NCBI GenBank assembly: GCA_024741835.1
Contig: JAENRP010000316.1
Span: 1-51,279 of the forward strand
DNA from: Diplocarpon mali
Lineage: Eukaryota > Ascomycota > Leotiomycetes > Helotiales > Drepanopezizaceae
Direction of reading: 5' to 3'
DNA: 51,279 bases
A program made the translations under genes and the position numbers. The notes under the pieces were generated by a model that was not told where the DNA came from, did not search any database, and worked only from the letters and a program-made list of their open reading frames with translations. Of the stretch, positions 1-11,589 are shown in pieces. Position 1 is the first letter of the stretch, and each line of letters opens with the position of its first letter.

Positions 1-119
1 TATATAAGAGTTTTTAATAATTAATTTATATAGTTTATAAATAATAACTATAAAGTGATCTTTAAAGCTAAAATCAAAGATAGACTTTATATTATCTTAA
101 AGGTAATATTATAAAAATT

Positions 120-600
120 GACTTTTAAGCTAGACTTATAAGTAGATTCCTTTAAGGAAAGTGCACTCTTTGCCCTAATATAATTAAGTAAGGATAAAGA
201 GAATAAATAGACTCTTAAGCTAGGATTATAAGTAAAATTTGTAAAAATGACTCTTAAGCTAAGACTATAGGTAGATTGCAAAGTATCCTTAAAGATAACT
301 CCTAAGCTAGGATTATAAGTAAATTTAATAGAAATAACTCTTAAGCTAAGACTATAAGTGGATTTTACAAATTCGCTAATAACGACTCTTAAGCTAGGAT
401 CATAAGTGAAATTCGTAAAAATAACTCTTAGGCTAAGACCGCAAGTGAAATTCGCGGATTTGTCGGAAACGACTCTTAAGCTAGGACCGCAAGTGAATCT
501 CGCTATTTCTAAGAAATCGACTCTTAAGCTAAGACTATAAGTAGATCTTGCGGTTTTATTAAAAACGACTCCTAAGCTAGGCTTGCAATTGGAAAATAGT
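120..600 (+). repeat. Array of ~10 short near-palindromic coding units in Copia-A
   Basis: About ten units begin GACTCTTAAGCTAGGA-like and continue to a CAAGTGAAT-like end. They start near 120, 208, 249, 298, 337, 384, 423, 471, 519 and 567. The clearest spacings are 39 and 48 bases, so the reading frame is kept and the peptide T-L-K/R-x-G/R-L/P-Q-V recurs. The array lies directly after the protease segment and before the GAG-pre-integrase segment. The same array, inverted, is present in copy A4 at ~32930-33330. Confidence 0.85.
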
Positions 601-3600
601 AAAACCTTAAACTGCTATTATTAGTCCTTTTCGGCCGCTAATAATAAAGTATCAATTAATAATAGGCTACTAAAGCTATTAAAAGCTAAAAGCCTATTAA
701 AGTATTAGCTAATATATAGAAGATTCGCATATCTAAGGCTAAAGAAATTAAAAGGCCTATATAAGGTCTTAATCCTAAAATAGAAGATCTAAATACTAAA
801 GGATCGCTTAGTATACTGAATTTGCAAGCTAATAAAACTTTAAAATCAGATGCGAACTAAGCTTAATCTATAAAAAGATTCGATATTAGTATTAATATCT
901 ATTAATACTGCTAGACTATTTACAACTTTAATTAAAGGAAATAATTAGTTTTCTTAAATAGTAGATAACTCTATTTAATAGATATAGACTATTTGTATTA
1001 AGACCAAATCTAAGCTTATAAAAAAACTGGAAACTTAAAAAGTAATAAAGGAACGCTAGACTTAGTTAAAGCTAATAGCTATTAAGTCTAATAATATATT
1101 AAAGATTAAAGCAAAGCTTAACAAATAGGCAAAATAAGGAGTTTATTATAAACTAACTATAATATACAAAGGTTCCTATTAAAATAGTATTGCTAAGCAA
1201 AGCATTTAGTAAGTAAAGACTAACTATCGCACTCTATTACAAGATGCTTACCTACTATTAGAATTCTAGGACCTTATAGTTAAAGTAGATATATATCTGC
1301 GAAATAGAATAGGTAGTAGACTAATAGTTAATAGTACCCGAATATTACTATATAAGGTATATTTTAAGTAGAAACTAAGCCTAGACTATATTCGCGTCTT
1401 TAAAAGCGTCTGCTACTTTTATATTAGCCCGAAGTCCTAGCCCGCAGGTATAAAGAGTAAGAAGCTAATAGATTAAAGTAAAGAGTATATATTTATTAAG
1501 TATATTAAATAAATAATAAAGCAATAGATAGTATATATGCTAGATCTAAGGCAAGTAATCATATCTTAAGTAGTTAAGTTTAATAAATCTTAAAATAAAA
1601 GGGAGCTATCCTTAAAGCTTTATATACTTAGAGATTTATAAGGTATACTAGTTAATAGTAATACTATTAAGTCGAACTAATAACTCCTCTCTCTTAGCTT
1701 AGGTATATTAAGCGCACCTGCTAATCGACAACCTATTAATCGCCTAAAGGCCGAATAGACTATTCCTATCGTCTGCGAACTACTTAAAGTAAGGAATAAC
1801 TTTAATATTATTATTCCTTTAATTAAAGTACCTATAGTAAAGGATATTCCTAAAATAGGTATAAGTAATAATAAGCCTCTACTACTAAAAAGCGGTTCCT
1901 TAGATAATAAGCCTATAGAACCTATAGCTAAACCTATATCTTTAAAGAGGAATAGAGACCTAGAATCGGAAGATACCTTAGACAAATGTAAGTCTAAGCG
2001 TATCTAGGCTATAATAGCGCATAGGATTTATAAGCTTAAACTTCAATAGAGCTTTAATAAAGATAATGCATTCCTAGCCGCTAAAAGGATAATGAAAATC
2101 TCTCTTTTAAAGATATATAATAAAGCTATTAACGATCTAGAGAATAGAGTAGTATAGAGTAAGGCAATCTAAGAGGAGATAAGCTCTCTTACTATAAATG
2201 GTATATAAATAGAGGAACTAATGCTAAAGGATATAAACTTAATATTAATAAAGTAGGTCTTTATAATTAAGATATATGCAAATAGAACCCTAGAGTATTA
2301 TAAGGCAAGGCTTATAGCTAAGGGCTTCTTCTAATAGTATAGAAAAGACTACTTCGATACATTCGCGCCGATAGTTCGTATAAATACCCTTTGCATATTT
2401 ATAGCAATAGTAGCTACTAAGGACCTTAAATGCAAATAGTACGATATTAAAAATGCATTTACTAAAGCGACTATAAAGGAACGGATTTTTCTCTCTTAAC
2501 CTAATGGTATTCTTATATGCGCTAGCCACTCTTTTTATATACTTTATAGTATTTATAAGCTTAAATAATCAGCTTATAATTAGAACCTCTTATATAGCTT
2601 TGCTCTAGTAGAAATGGGATTCGTTTAAAGTCTAGTTGACCCTTATCTATTTACCTATATTAAGTATAGAATTAAGTTACTACTATATATTGATAATATT
2701 ACTATAGCTATAAAAATAACTACTTAATTAGATTAGTTCTTTATAATAATTCGGAAACGTTTTAATACTAAGGATCTAAGGGGAATTTATAAGATCCTTA
2801 GCATCTATATTATAAGGAACTGCTCTACTTAAGAACTCTAGTTGAACTAAGAGTAGTATATTAAGAAGATCTTAGATTAAATAGGACTCTTTGCTTATAC
2901 TCCTAACTTTAAGCTAAAGCGTACTCTAATCGAAGGAAAGTATAATAAGTTAGAGCCTACTAATGAAAATAAGTAGAAAGGAGATTTAAAGAAGTACTAA
3001 TAGGATATTAGAGCGATTATATATACTATAGTATATATAAGACTAGATATCGCCTTTATTATTAAATAACTTAATCAGAACCTAAAGGATCTAACAATTT
3101 AATATAAGAATGCAATTAAGCAACTTAAAAGATACCTTCGATCGATAATCATATAGAAAGTAAGATATAGACTAATGAAATATATAAGCGTAAAGCTTAA
3201 GGTATATACCGATTCCAATTAAGCAAATATAAAAGGTCGAAAAAGTATATCTAAAAGCGTAGTAATGCTATATAGTAGACCTATATTATAGGAAAGTAGG
3301 AAGTAGAAATTAATAGCTACCGCAAGTACTAAGGCTAAATATATATTAATATTATCAAATTACAAATAAGGATTATAAATCGCCTAAGTTTTAAAAGATA
3401 TAGGTTTTACTAAGTATATTAGATAAAATAGGAACTATATTAATCTTTAAGTAGATAATATAAGGGCGATTGCACTTATAAAGAATCTATACTTATATAA
3501 GCGATCGAAATATATCGATATTACTTACTACTTTATCTGCAACCTTATTGTAAAGAATAAGTTATTAATTACCTATATCCTAACCGATCGAATAATAGCA

Positions 3601-3699
3601 AATGGATTTATAAAGCTATTAAAGATAGTTGCAAAGTTTAAAGCGTTTAAAGATATACTAAGATTATAAAAGATAGTAAGGGCTTAATAGGCTTAAGGA

Positions 3700-3870
3700 C
3701 GACTCTTAGGCCTACCCTACAAGTCAAGTCATATAGTCTTATAAAGGAAAGTTTTTTAAATCAACTCCTAGGCCTAGACTGCGAATCAAGTCATATAGTC
3801 TTATAAAGGAACGCTTTTAAGAAATTTGACCCTTAGTCCCGCCCTATAAGTAGGATTAGTAATTTTAATA
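3700..3870 (+). repeat. Three short repeat units in the 3' non-coding end of Copia-A (A1)
   Basis: After the RNase H frame ends (~3690), units begin near 3702, 3764 and 3830. The first two are ~62 bp tandem copies that share the palindromic head (GACTCTTAGGCCT) and a tail containing GTCATATAGTCTTATAAAGGA. The same arrangement precedes the 3' LTRs of A3, A4 and A5. Confidence 0.8.
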
Positions 3871-3989
3871 GAGGTTGCTATTAATTGATTATTTTTAATT
3901 TAAAGAGATACTTAAGAGTTAGATTAGCGCAAAAGGATAGTTATTATTTTCCTAACTATAGGTTAATTAGAGTAAGGTCTAAGTAGGGG

Positions 3990-4184
3990 TATTAAGATAG
4001 GTAATATAGCTATTACTCTAATATATTATCATATAACCCTATTGCTTAATCAATAGGATATTGATATATATATAGCTATAAGGAAGAAAGGGGTAACCTT
4101 CCTTCCCTAACTCTTATTAATATATCGACCATCGACCTCTAGAAGCCTCCTTTACCTACTGCGCCGACTCACTTAAGCTTAATA
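3990..4184 (+). repeat. 3' LTR of Copia-A (A1), 195 bp
   Basis: This is the reverse complement of LTR copies at 19415-19609, 29417-29612, 35260-35454 and 42413-42607 and is parallel to 17425-17619. The ends read TATTAAGATAG and GCTTAATA, RIP-shifted from TGTTGAG and CTCAACA, the usual copia TG...CA inverted ends. All copies are 195-196 bp. Confidence 0.9.
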
Positions 4185-4493
4185 TTTTACCGATTTTGGT
4201 TTCAATAGAGATTCGGTTAAAAAGGGGTTCTACAGAAAAAGGGTTCTAATAGCGTAGTGCTCTTCTAACTTCTGCCTATAGCACTTCTACAAAAGGAGTA
4301 GTTAAGAAAATCCGGCTAATAAAAGCGTTCCTCGATTATACTAGTTAATAAGCTACACTCAAGCTCCCAGTTCGTCTAAGAGATCTCTAAGATCCTGACT
4401 CTATTAAAAGTCGAAATAACCGCGAATCGATTTTCAAAAGGGGTAAGATATTATTAAAAGCCGTCCCTAATAGAGAAGAACTTCTTCATTTAA
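4185..4493. other. Spacer between Copia-A LTR and Gypsy-1 LTR, nothing recognised
   Basis: About 309 bp of moderately AT-rich sequence lie between two LTRs. I see no open frame, no RNA gene and no match to the other repeats in the window. It may be a piece of older host or transposon sequence. Confidence 0.5.
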
Positions 4494-4800
4494 TATAATA
4501 ACATAGAACCGCCGAAGTGCAAGATCAAGTATAAGAGTAAGAAGTAGTGCAAAAGGCGTATTCTATAGGTCTAATACGAAAGAAATAAAGAAGTTAGAGA
4601 GCCCTCCCTATAGGAGAACCCTTCTCCCTTATATATATAAGCAGCTTAAAGCTCTTTGCCTATTTATATAATATTATATAAGAATATCCTTTTGCACCTT
4701 TAGGGTCGATTCGAGAAAACCCTATATCGAATCGAGATTGCAAAACCTTAAAGCGCCGTACTCCTAGGTAATTGCACTAAGTGGAGGTGCAGCCGTTACA
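4494..4800 (+). repeat. 5' LTR of Gypsy-1, 307 bp
   Basis: The boundaries come from alignment with the solo LTR at 17110-17412. The ends are TATAATAACATAGAACC (TGTAATAA in the solo copy) and CCGTTACA, giving TGTAA...TTACA inverted ends. The two copies agree along their whole length, including the segments GGTCTAATACGAAAGAAA and GAATATCCTTTT. Confidence 0.88.
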
Positions 4801-4949
4801 CTACTAAGCTAAGGAGTACTTATTACTCCTCTCCCTTTGGCCTACCTTAACTAAGCTAGATAAAACAGCTTCCCCTTACAGCTATATACTCTTAAAAGAT
4901 ACTTAAGTTTAAGAGATGCAAGGATTATAATAGAGAAATGCTAATAGAG

Positions 4950-6410
4950 CTATGGCTTAATAGACTCGACTATGACTTTAAGGTAGACGGCCAGTTCCTA
5001 CTACCTCCTGCCATTTACCTAAGAGCCATTTCCATCCTACTTAAGGGAAAGGCCTCTTGCCGCTTTAGATCCAATTAGCGGATAAAGAGCATTATAGCTA
5101 ATAGGATTACTACTATTAAAGAAGATAGGTAGGAGGTAATCGAGTGACTAAAGACTTAATTCCTAAATAAGGATAACCCTATAAAGGAATTAGATATTAT
5201 AACTAAGGTAGTAAACCTCTAATAAGGCCCTTTAGAAAACTTGGCCTCCTACTACTAAAGGACTGCCGCCTTTCTAAAGAAGACTAGAGGTAAGGATCTC
5301 GATCGGAACGTCCCTCTATCCCTTATACCCTTATAAAAGGACTTAGACTAGTATATTCTTAAGTCTATCACATCGGCCTTTATACGAGAAGTATATAATA
5401 ATAAGCTTAGATCTTACGCCTTAAGTAATAACGTCCTACTACTTCTATGCCTCTAGAGGGCCTATAATACCCTTTGCTTATTATAATCTACTCTTAAGGC
5501 CTAGGAGAAAATCGAGGCTGAGATTAAGAAGCAACGATACTATAAGCGCTTGGAATCCTATATAGAAAATATTTAAGGGTTTTAGTTCAATCTGCCCTAG
5601 CCTTTTTAAATAATAAGAACTATACTCCTATTGCTAGAAAAGATACTAGAAGATAATGCTTAATACTAGCTATAATAATAAAAGGGTATTAACCTCCTTT
5701 AACCTTTAAGCCTATTCCTAGACAACTAACCCTTACTCTAGAGAACCCAACCGCCTCTTGTCAAGAGATGTCCCTAATCTTCCCTACTTAAGGCCGTTGT
5801 CTTAAATACAATGCCTAGAACTAGCAAAGTAGCTACTAAGACCCTTAGAAAAGGATAACTCAGAATCCAAACCTGGAATAGAAAGGGTTATCAAACTATA
5901 ATAGTATAGTACCTCTTTACTAGCAGTACGCTTTAAAACTGGCCTTAGACTCGTCTAATCCCTTTATTAACTGATCGAGGATATAGAATAGAACTAAGGA
6001 TAGGCCTTTATATATTAAATATAAGGAGTGCGGTTACTATAAGGATAAATGCACTTAAACGCCCTTGACTTCTTAGGAAAAGGCCTACCTTAGGTCGATT
6101 GTTTTCCCTAAGTCTACTACCTCCGTTTATCATATTAAGATCTATACAAAAGAAGGAAAGCATTATAATTACAAGAGGCATACTAATAGTAGTCGACCCT
6201 TAGCTCCCTACGGAATGGCTACGAATGCTACACCTATATATACCCCTGCTAAGGCGGATCCTGAAATAAGGATATCTTTAAAAGAATTCAACAGATCACA
6301 AAGAGCGGCAGTAGAGGATATTAACAAACCTACTATAGTCTCTAACTTAGCAGAGGTAAAAGGTATTAAATATTATAATGCTATATATAATACTAAAGAA
6401 GATGCACCTC
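4950..6410 (+). pseudogene. Gypsy-1 gag (capsid/nucleocapsid) remnant
   Basis: One reading frame starting with LWLNRLDYDFK-like sequence (~4953) continues for several hundred codons, with stops nearly all TAG/TAA/TGA at plausible Gln/Trp sites. It has the helical, Leu/Lys-rich character of a retrotransposon capsid. Near 6020-6055 a Cys/Tyr/Lys-rich patch (YKECGYYKDKC) resembles a damaged zinc knuckle. The last 66 codons (6215-6415) happen to be open. The start codon cannot be fixed; an ATG at 4916 lies just upstream in another frame. It is non-functional because of the stops. Confidence 0.7.
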
Positions 6411-7179
6411 CTTAAGCCACCTCCTTCTTAGCAGATAGGAAAGGGGTTTAGAAGAGAGTACGAATAGCTAATTCATTAGATAATACCACCTAAGCCGAGC
6501 TTAAAAGACAGCCTTGCAAGAGACAAGCTAGTGCAGAGTCTATAGGAAAGAAGAAGGCAATACTAAGGGAAAAGAAGCTGCGCAATCTGCGCAAGATAGT
6601 CGGATAAAAGGGCGATAGTCCTATTAACTATATTAAATTAGCAAAAGGATTTAAGATCTTAATAAATCTGCTAGATCTATTTTAGCTATCTTTAGAAGTA
6701 TTAAAGCAATTTTAAAATCTATTAACTCGCCGGAATTAGAAGAGATAAAAGAAGGCTACTTTCCTAAGAGTAGCATCCGAAGGCACTAAACCCCCCTTAC
6801 TATTAGCTACCTAGTCGAACCTAATAAAACTCCTACCTAATATACACCCAGACGAAAAGGTATAGAAGGTCCTTATATCCATTTAAGTAAGAGAAGAGGA
6901 GGAAGAAATAGTAGTAGATTTGCCTATTAGTATAAGTGCTATTGATTAAGGCAGTAATATTCTATTTACTTCCTAAAGGCTTAAGAAGGCGCTCAATCTT
7001 ATTAAGCGTTCTCTTAATTCAAAAGGCTACTTTAAGGTAACCTATAGCACTGCGGATAAGGAGATATATAACCTAATAAGCTATATATCATTTAAGATCA
7101 GAGTTTAAGGTATCTAGCAAAAGGTGGATTCCTTCTTAAGATTAAATAGCCCTTTAAAGAAGACTAAGCTATCCCTCCT

Positions 7180-10100
7180 TCTAAGCCTACCTTAGCTATA
7201 TATAGTTAATGCTAAGCTGAATATCTAAAAAAGCGAAATCACTATTAAAGGGAATATACTAAGAGAAAAGCCGGTTACTATTATAGGATCGCAATTCACT
7301 TCTAGCTTAGGTTTAAACTTATTACTTTATCTAAAGGAGAAGCTACGGAAAACACCTATTAAGAACTTAACGGTAAGACTCGCGCCCGAAGACTTAGATA
7401 TTTCCACAACTGACGACTCCAAAAGCGATAGTAGCTCCGAAAGCGAAACCAACTCTGAGAATAAATAGGATTTTTAAATCATCTGCAACGCCCTAGGAAG
7501 GCGTTAAACTCAGCTATAGTAGGAACCTGCCTCTCACTTCAGATATACAATCCACTAACTCTAAAAGGGATATGCGAGATAAAGGACTATAACTAAGAGG
7601 CTAAGGAAAAATAGGAAGGGACATTTATACCAGCTTTAAAAGCTCTATTTAAGCTAGTAAAGGGTTAAAATACAATAAGGAAAGGGAATGCTATATCTTC
7701 GCATATATAAAGGAGAAAGCTAGGACCTAGAAGTAGAAGAATCCAACTCGAAAGTTCGCAAAAGCTATTAATATAATTATATTTATCGCTTTTGAAAAGC
7801 CATAATAATAAAGAGACCTTTATACCCAACTTCCTAATAGATCGACGAGTAAGAAGGCTCCTAATGGAATAGCCTCTTAAGAGCGACCTAAAGGCATAGA
7901 TAGAGAGCTGCAAAATAACTTTTGGACCTAGGATCCTTAAAACCCGATTGAAAGAGGTATAGCAACTTTTATATACTTATAAAGCGGTCAACTCTAATAG
8001 ACTTACTAATATTCCCTATACCAACCTCTATACCTATCGAGCCCGAATCCCGAAAGACGCTATTCTAGTAGCTAATAATACTATAAGGCGATATAACCCT
8101 TATAAGCTAGCATAGCTAAATAAGACAATCACTAAGGGGATAAACTATAGAATATTTAAAAGCACCTTTCTTACTAATAACCGACTCTCTGACTGGAACT
8201 CTCACCTATACTTAGTCGAGAAGAGCTTAAAGAGCAAAGCATCTATAAGAGAATATAAGGTCACCTTCGACTACTTTAGAATTAAGGAGATTATACCAGG
8301 TTATATAATAATCAGTTTATCTAAATGCTTTAATTATTTAAGCAACCCCTAGCATTAGCTATTTATATAGCTAGACTTAAAGCATATATACTAGTCAGTT
8401 AATCTAGACCTAGATTACTAATACTTTTACACCTTTTCTACGCCTAGCTATTACTAATTACAACTTATAAGGATGCCTCAAAGGGCTACCTCTTCGGCAT
8501 TCTTAATGAATGAACTTATAAAGCTTGTTTTTAGTCCTATTCTTATATTAAAGAGAGCTATTACTAAAGGTAGGGATGATTCAGAGCCTTTTCTATTCTC
8601 CCTTATTTTAGCAGATAACTATATTCAATTATAGCATCTAATATTCTATATGGACAATATCTTTAGAGGTTTCTCCGATTTTGAAACCGCATTTGCTTTC
8701 TTATGCGATCACCTCTTTCCTAAGCTCTTATAGTCTAGGCTAAAGCTATTATTTAAAAAGTGCCTCCTCTTTATAACTGAAGTACTAGTCCTAGGCATCT
8801 AATATAAAGCTAGAGGCAAGACTGTCATAAAGCTAAAGAGATTGGAAAATATTAAACTCTAGCTAATACCTTAGAATGCGATAGAGGTACAGCGATTCTT
8901 AAGAGCTATATAAATCATATGGAATTAGACTAAGAACTTCGCAAAGATAGCAAGGCCTTTGAACCGCCTAATAAGAGTAGTAGAATAAAAGTGGTCAAAA
9001 GCGGAGGCCTTTTCCTTCTTACTACTTAAGGAATATTATTCTATAATTATCGAACGATCTAGCCATATACTATTAGAGCTGGTCTTTATATATACCAACG
9101 CAAATAACTATATAAAAGGGTACTATATTACCTAAATTTAAGCAGGGGAGTCTGCTGCAGTACTAATACTTTTTAATAGTTTTACCTTTTCTCGCACCTA
9201 AAGGTAGTATAGCACTTATAAATAAGAACTCCTAACTATTATCGAGTTTTGCCGAAAATACTACCATTTCCTTAAGGGAGAGAAACCTAGCATTATCTAT
9301 ATTAACTATCAGCCGCTTACCTTTTTCTTAAGTTTAAGCTCTATATAAGAAGGAATCTATACTTAATAGGCCGCAGAGCTACGCCTCTTTAATATTATAA
9401 TCACTTATATTAAAGGCAAAAGGAATAAGGTCGCAGACGCGCTATTAAGAACCATCTTTCTAAGAGACAATTATAATAAAAGAGACTACTCGAAATACGG
9501 ATATATATAAGCAGCAGCAGATCGGAATAGTATTTAGATTTAAAAAGATAGGAAGGAGGGCTATAAATAGCTACTTAAAGATATCGCCAACCTACTACTT
9601 AAGAACAAATACTCAAAGCTAAGAGCTATATAGGAAATGCTTTACCCTTTAAAGGTATTAAGGCACGCCGGGGATAAAAAAGAAGATATATTATTTATAG
9701 TAGCTCTTTGCTAGGTTATAAGAGCAGAGTTAAATATCGGCCTCCAACCTACGTCTCCCTTCTTAAGAATCCTAGCTAAACTGGCCATAACTCCTGATAT
9801 TACTTATCTACTAGTAAATGCCGACCTAATAATAGATGCCAAGATATAGGAAGCCCTATAGGCCTTTCTATAATGCCCTTAGTATAGTAAGGTAATAAAA
9901 TATCTTTTATATTAAGAGTTTCCTAATAGAATAGACCGAGTGAAAAAGAGGAGCCTTTAGCAGAAGAGCCTTAAGTATAAGTAGGAGGATAACGCCCTTT
10001 GGTACTATTAGAGAGGGAAGTATAAGTCTTGCCTAGTCCTAAGACAAATTTCTGACGCTCTATTTGCTATATATAATAAAGGAGGCCATTTCGCTTCTAC

Positions 10101-11400
10101 TACTACCCTTAAGAAGCTAAGGAATGTGTATTAGCCCTTTATAATAAAGGATATTTCCTTATATATCTTAAGGTATATCTAATGCTTGAAATACAGACTT
10201 GCTCAAAGATTATAGCCTCTCTCTAAGGTAGTAGTCTTAGGACCGATGGAGCTTCTTAGCGCCGACTTCTGCGGACCTTTTCCTAGTGTGCTAAAGGAAT
10301 ATAAGCACGTTTTAATAGTTATTAACTACTTTTCTAAGTTTATCTAGGCGTTCCTATGCCTTATGCTTAGCTCTACTTATATTATTTAAAGCTTGGAAAG
10401 GCTGTTTTAAATCGAAGGCGTTCCTATTAGCTTCTATATTAACCTTAGTAGCTATTTTAAAGAGCAGGTACGCTAGTTCGTCGGGAAGCGTAAGGTCCTA
10501 TAGACTAACTCCCTATCGGCCTTTAAGAAGAGCATAGGTATAGTAGAGAAGGCAATTCATATTTTCCAATAAGCTATGGCTAAATCTCAGGGCTTATTTA
10601 AGGAGAAACTGCAAAGGGTGCTATTCGAAGTAAACGCTAGAGAGATCTCCTTCCTAAGGTACTCCCCTTTTAATATCTATTAAGGATATCAGCCTAAGGC
10701 CTTAGTCGATTTAGCGTTCCTTGCTTATTACGCGCATATAATCTACCAAACTCTTATTAACTAAGGGTTCCCTAAAGCCTTATAAGGGGCTGATTCGCAA
10801 TTATATAAAGCATAGAGCGACGCTATTCTTAAGTATATTGCAATATAAGAAGGTATCTAGGATAAGGTTAGGGCGCTATTAGAGCATAAAAGGAATAAGC
10901 TATATAAGAAGCATATCACTCGGTTTACTAGGAAAGAGAAGAGCTTCCTTCCTAGCTCTATAGTAATGCTATACGATGCGAAGGCTTTTAGCTAAAAACT
11001 TCGACCTTCTTAAAGAGGCCTATTTCGAATCGCTAGAGAAGGAGAAGAGTATAGAAAATCGTATAAGCTTAAGTAGATTAATAGCATACGAATCGCAAGG
11101 CACTTCTATATCGACCAGCTAAAGCCCTTTTACCTCCGAACTTCTTACCTTATTTCTAGGCAGGAGGAGCGTATTCTAGTATATTAGAACTTGCGAGCTA
11201 AGAAATCAGTCTATTCCTTGCCTTAAGAGGTTAAAAGAACTAGGCAGGAGAAGGAGGAAAGAAGGGAAATAGTCTCTAGGGTTTAGAACTCCTAAGGCTC
11301 CTGCTAAGAAGGCTAAAGACAAAAATCTAAGAATACCATAAGCTTGCGGTTGCTAGCCTAATAGAGCGATAGGAAAAGGAAGCGAATATTTCTACAGATC
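7180..11400 (+). pseudogene. Gypsy-1 pol (reverse transcriptase, RNase H, integrase) remnant
   Basis: Recognisable blocks in order are: an acidic Ser/Glu-rich linker (~7390-7470); RT with FYMDNIFRGF at ~8644-8673, where YxDD is expected, followed by FETAFAFLCDH and a connection segment; RNase H (~9060-9470, with IYTNANNYIKGYY, SSIQEGIYTQ and NKVADALLR); and integrase (~10080-10760, with a zinc-binding-like region, ADFCGPFPS at ~10260-10290 and NYFSKFI). The tail to ~11400 is Arg/Lys/Gln-rich. In-frame stops throughout mark it as dead. Domain order and motif wording are those of fungal Ty3/gypsy pol. Confidence 0.85.
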
Positions 11401-11589
11401 TATAGAACTAGAGGAGTACAATAGATATATATATATATAAACTTGCAATAGCTTAAGGGGCTCTCATTCTTATTATAGGACTTATAGAGTGCTAGTTCGG
11501 AATAGGCTAGAGTAGAGCACGTAGGCACTAGTGCAAGGGGGATAAAACTCATAGCTGTACCATACCTAATACAACAACCCTTTTCCCCT

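Larger units (their letters stand above)
1..4184 (+). mobile_element. Copia-A copy A1: RIP-degraded Ty1/copia retrotransposon, 5' end outside window
   Basis: The element enters from the left edge and ends with its 3' LTR. In order it holds the end of the protease region (1-~115), an array of short repeats (120-600), a GAG-pre-integrase-like segment (~640-760), a degraded integrase (~800-1600, with a C-terminal part around 1380-1560 reading YISPKS and KLIDQ-like motifs), reverse transcriptase (~2060-2860, with DYFDTFAP at ~2347-2370 and YIDN at 2686-2697) and RNase H (~3200-3670, with YTDSNQA and a canonical copia C-terminus). Many in-frame TAG/TAA triplets stand where copia proteins have Gln or Trp, which is the RIP pattern. 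Its layout matches the complete minus-strand copy at 29417-35454. No protein can be made from it. Confidence 0.93.
4494..11580 (+). mobile_element. Gypsy-1: RIP-degraded Ty3/gypsy retrotransposon lacking its 3' LTR
   Basis: The element has a 307-bp 5' LTR, a leader, gag (~4950-6410) and pol (~7180-11400), all in sense with the plus strand. Integrase lies downstream of RNase H, the order that defines Ty3/gypsy elements. The polyprotein can be followed through dozens of TAG/TAA/TGA codons at Gln/Trp positions. The expected 3' LTR (a copy of 4494-4800) is absent; retroelement composition stops at about 11560-11600, where the low-copy island begins. A solo copy of the LTR lies beyond the island at 17110-17412. 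Confidence 0.9.

Noticed and set aside
120..600. CRISPR-like array of short repeats with unique-looking spacers
   Set aside because: The window is eukaryotic, the units vary in sequence and length, they keep a reading frame within a copia polyprotein, and no cas genes are near.
7665..7913. Minus-strand open frame inside Gypsy-1
   Set aside because: It is antisense to Gypsy-1 pol, and RIP on sense Gln/Trp codons does not create stops on the complementary strand in this frame.
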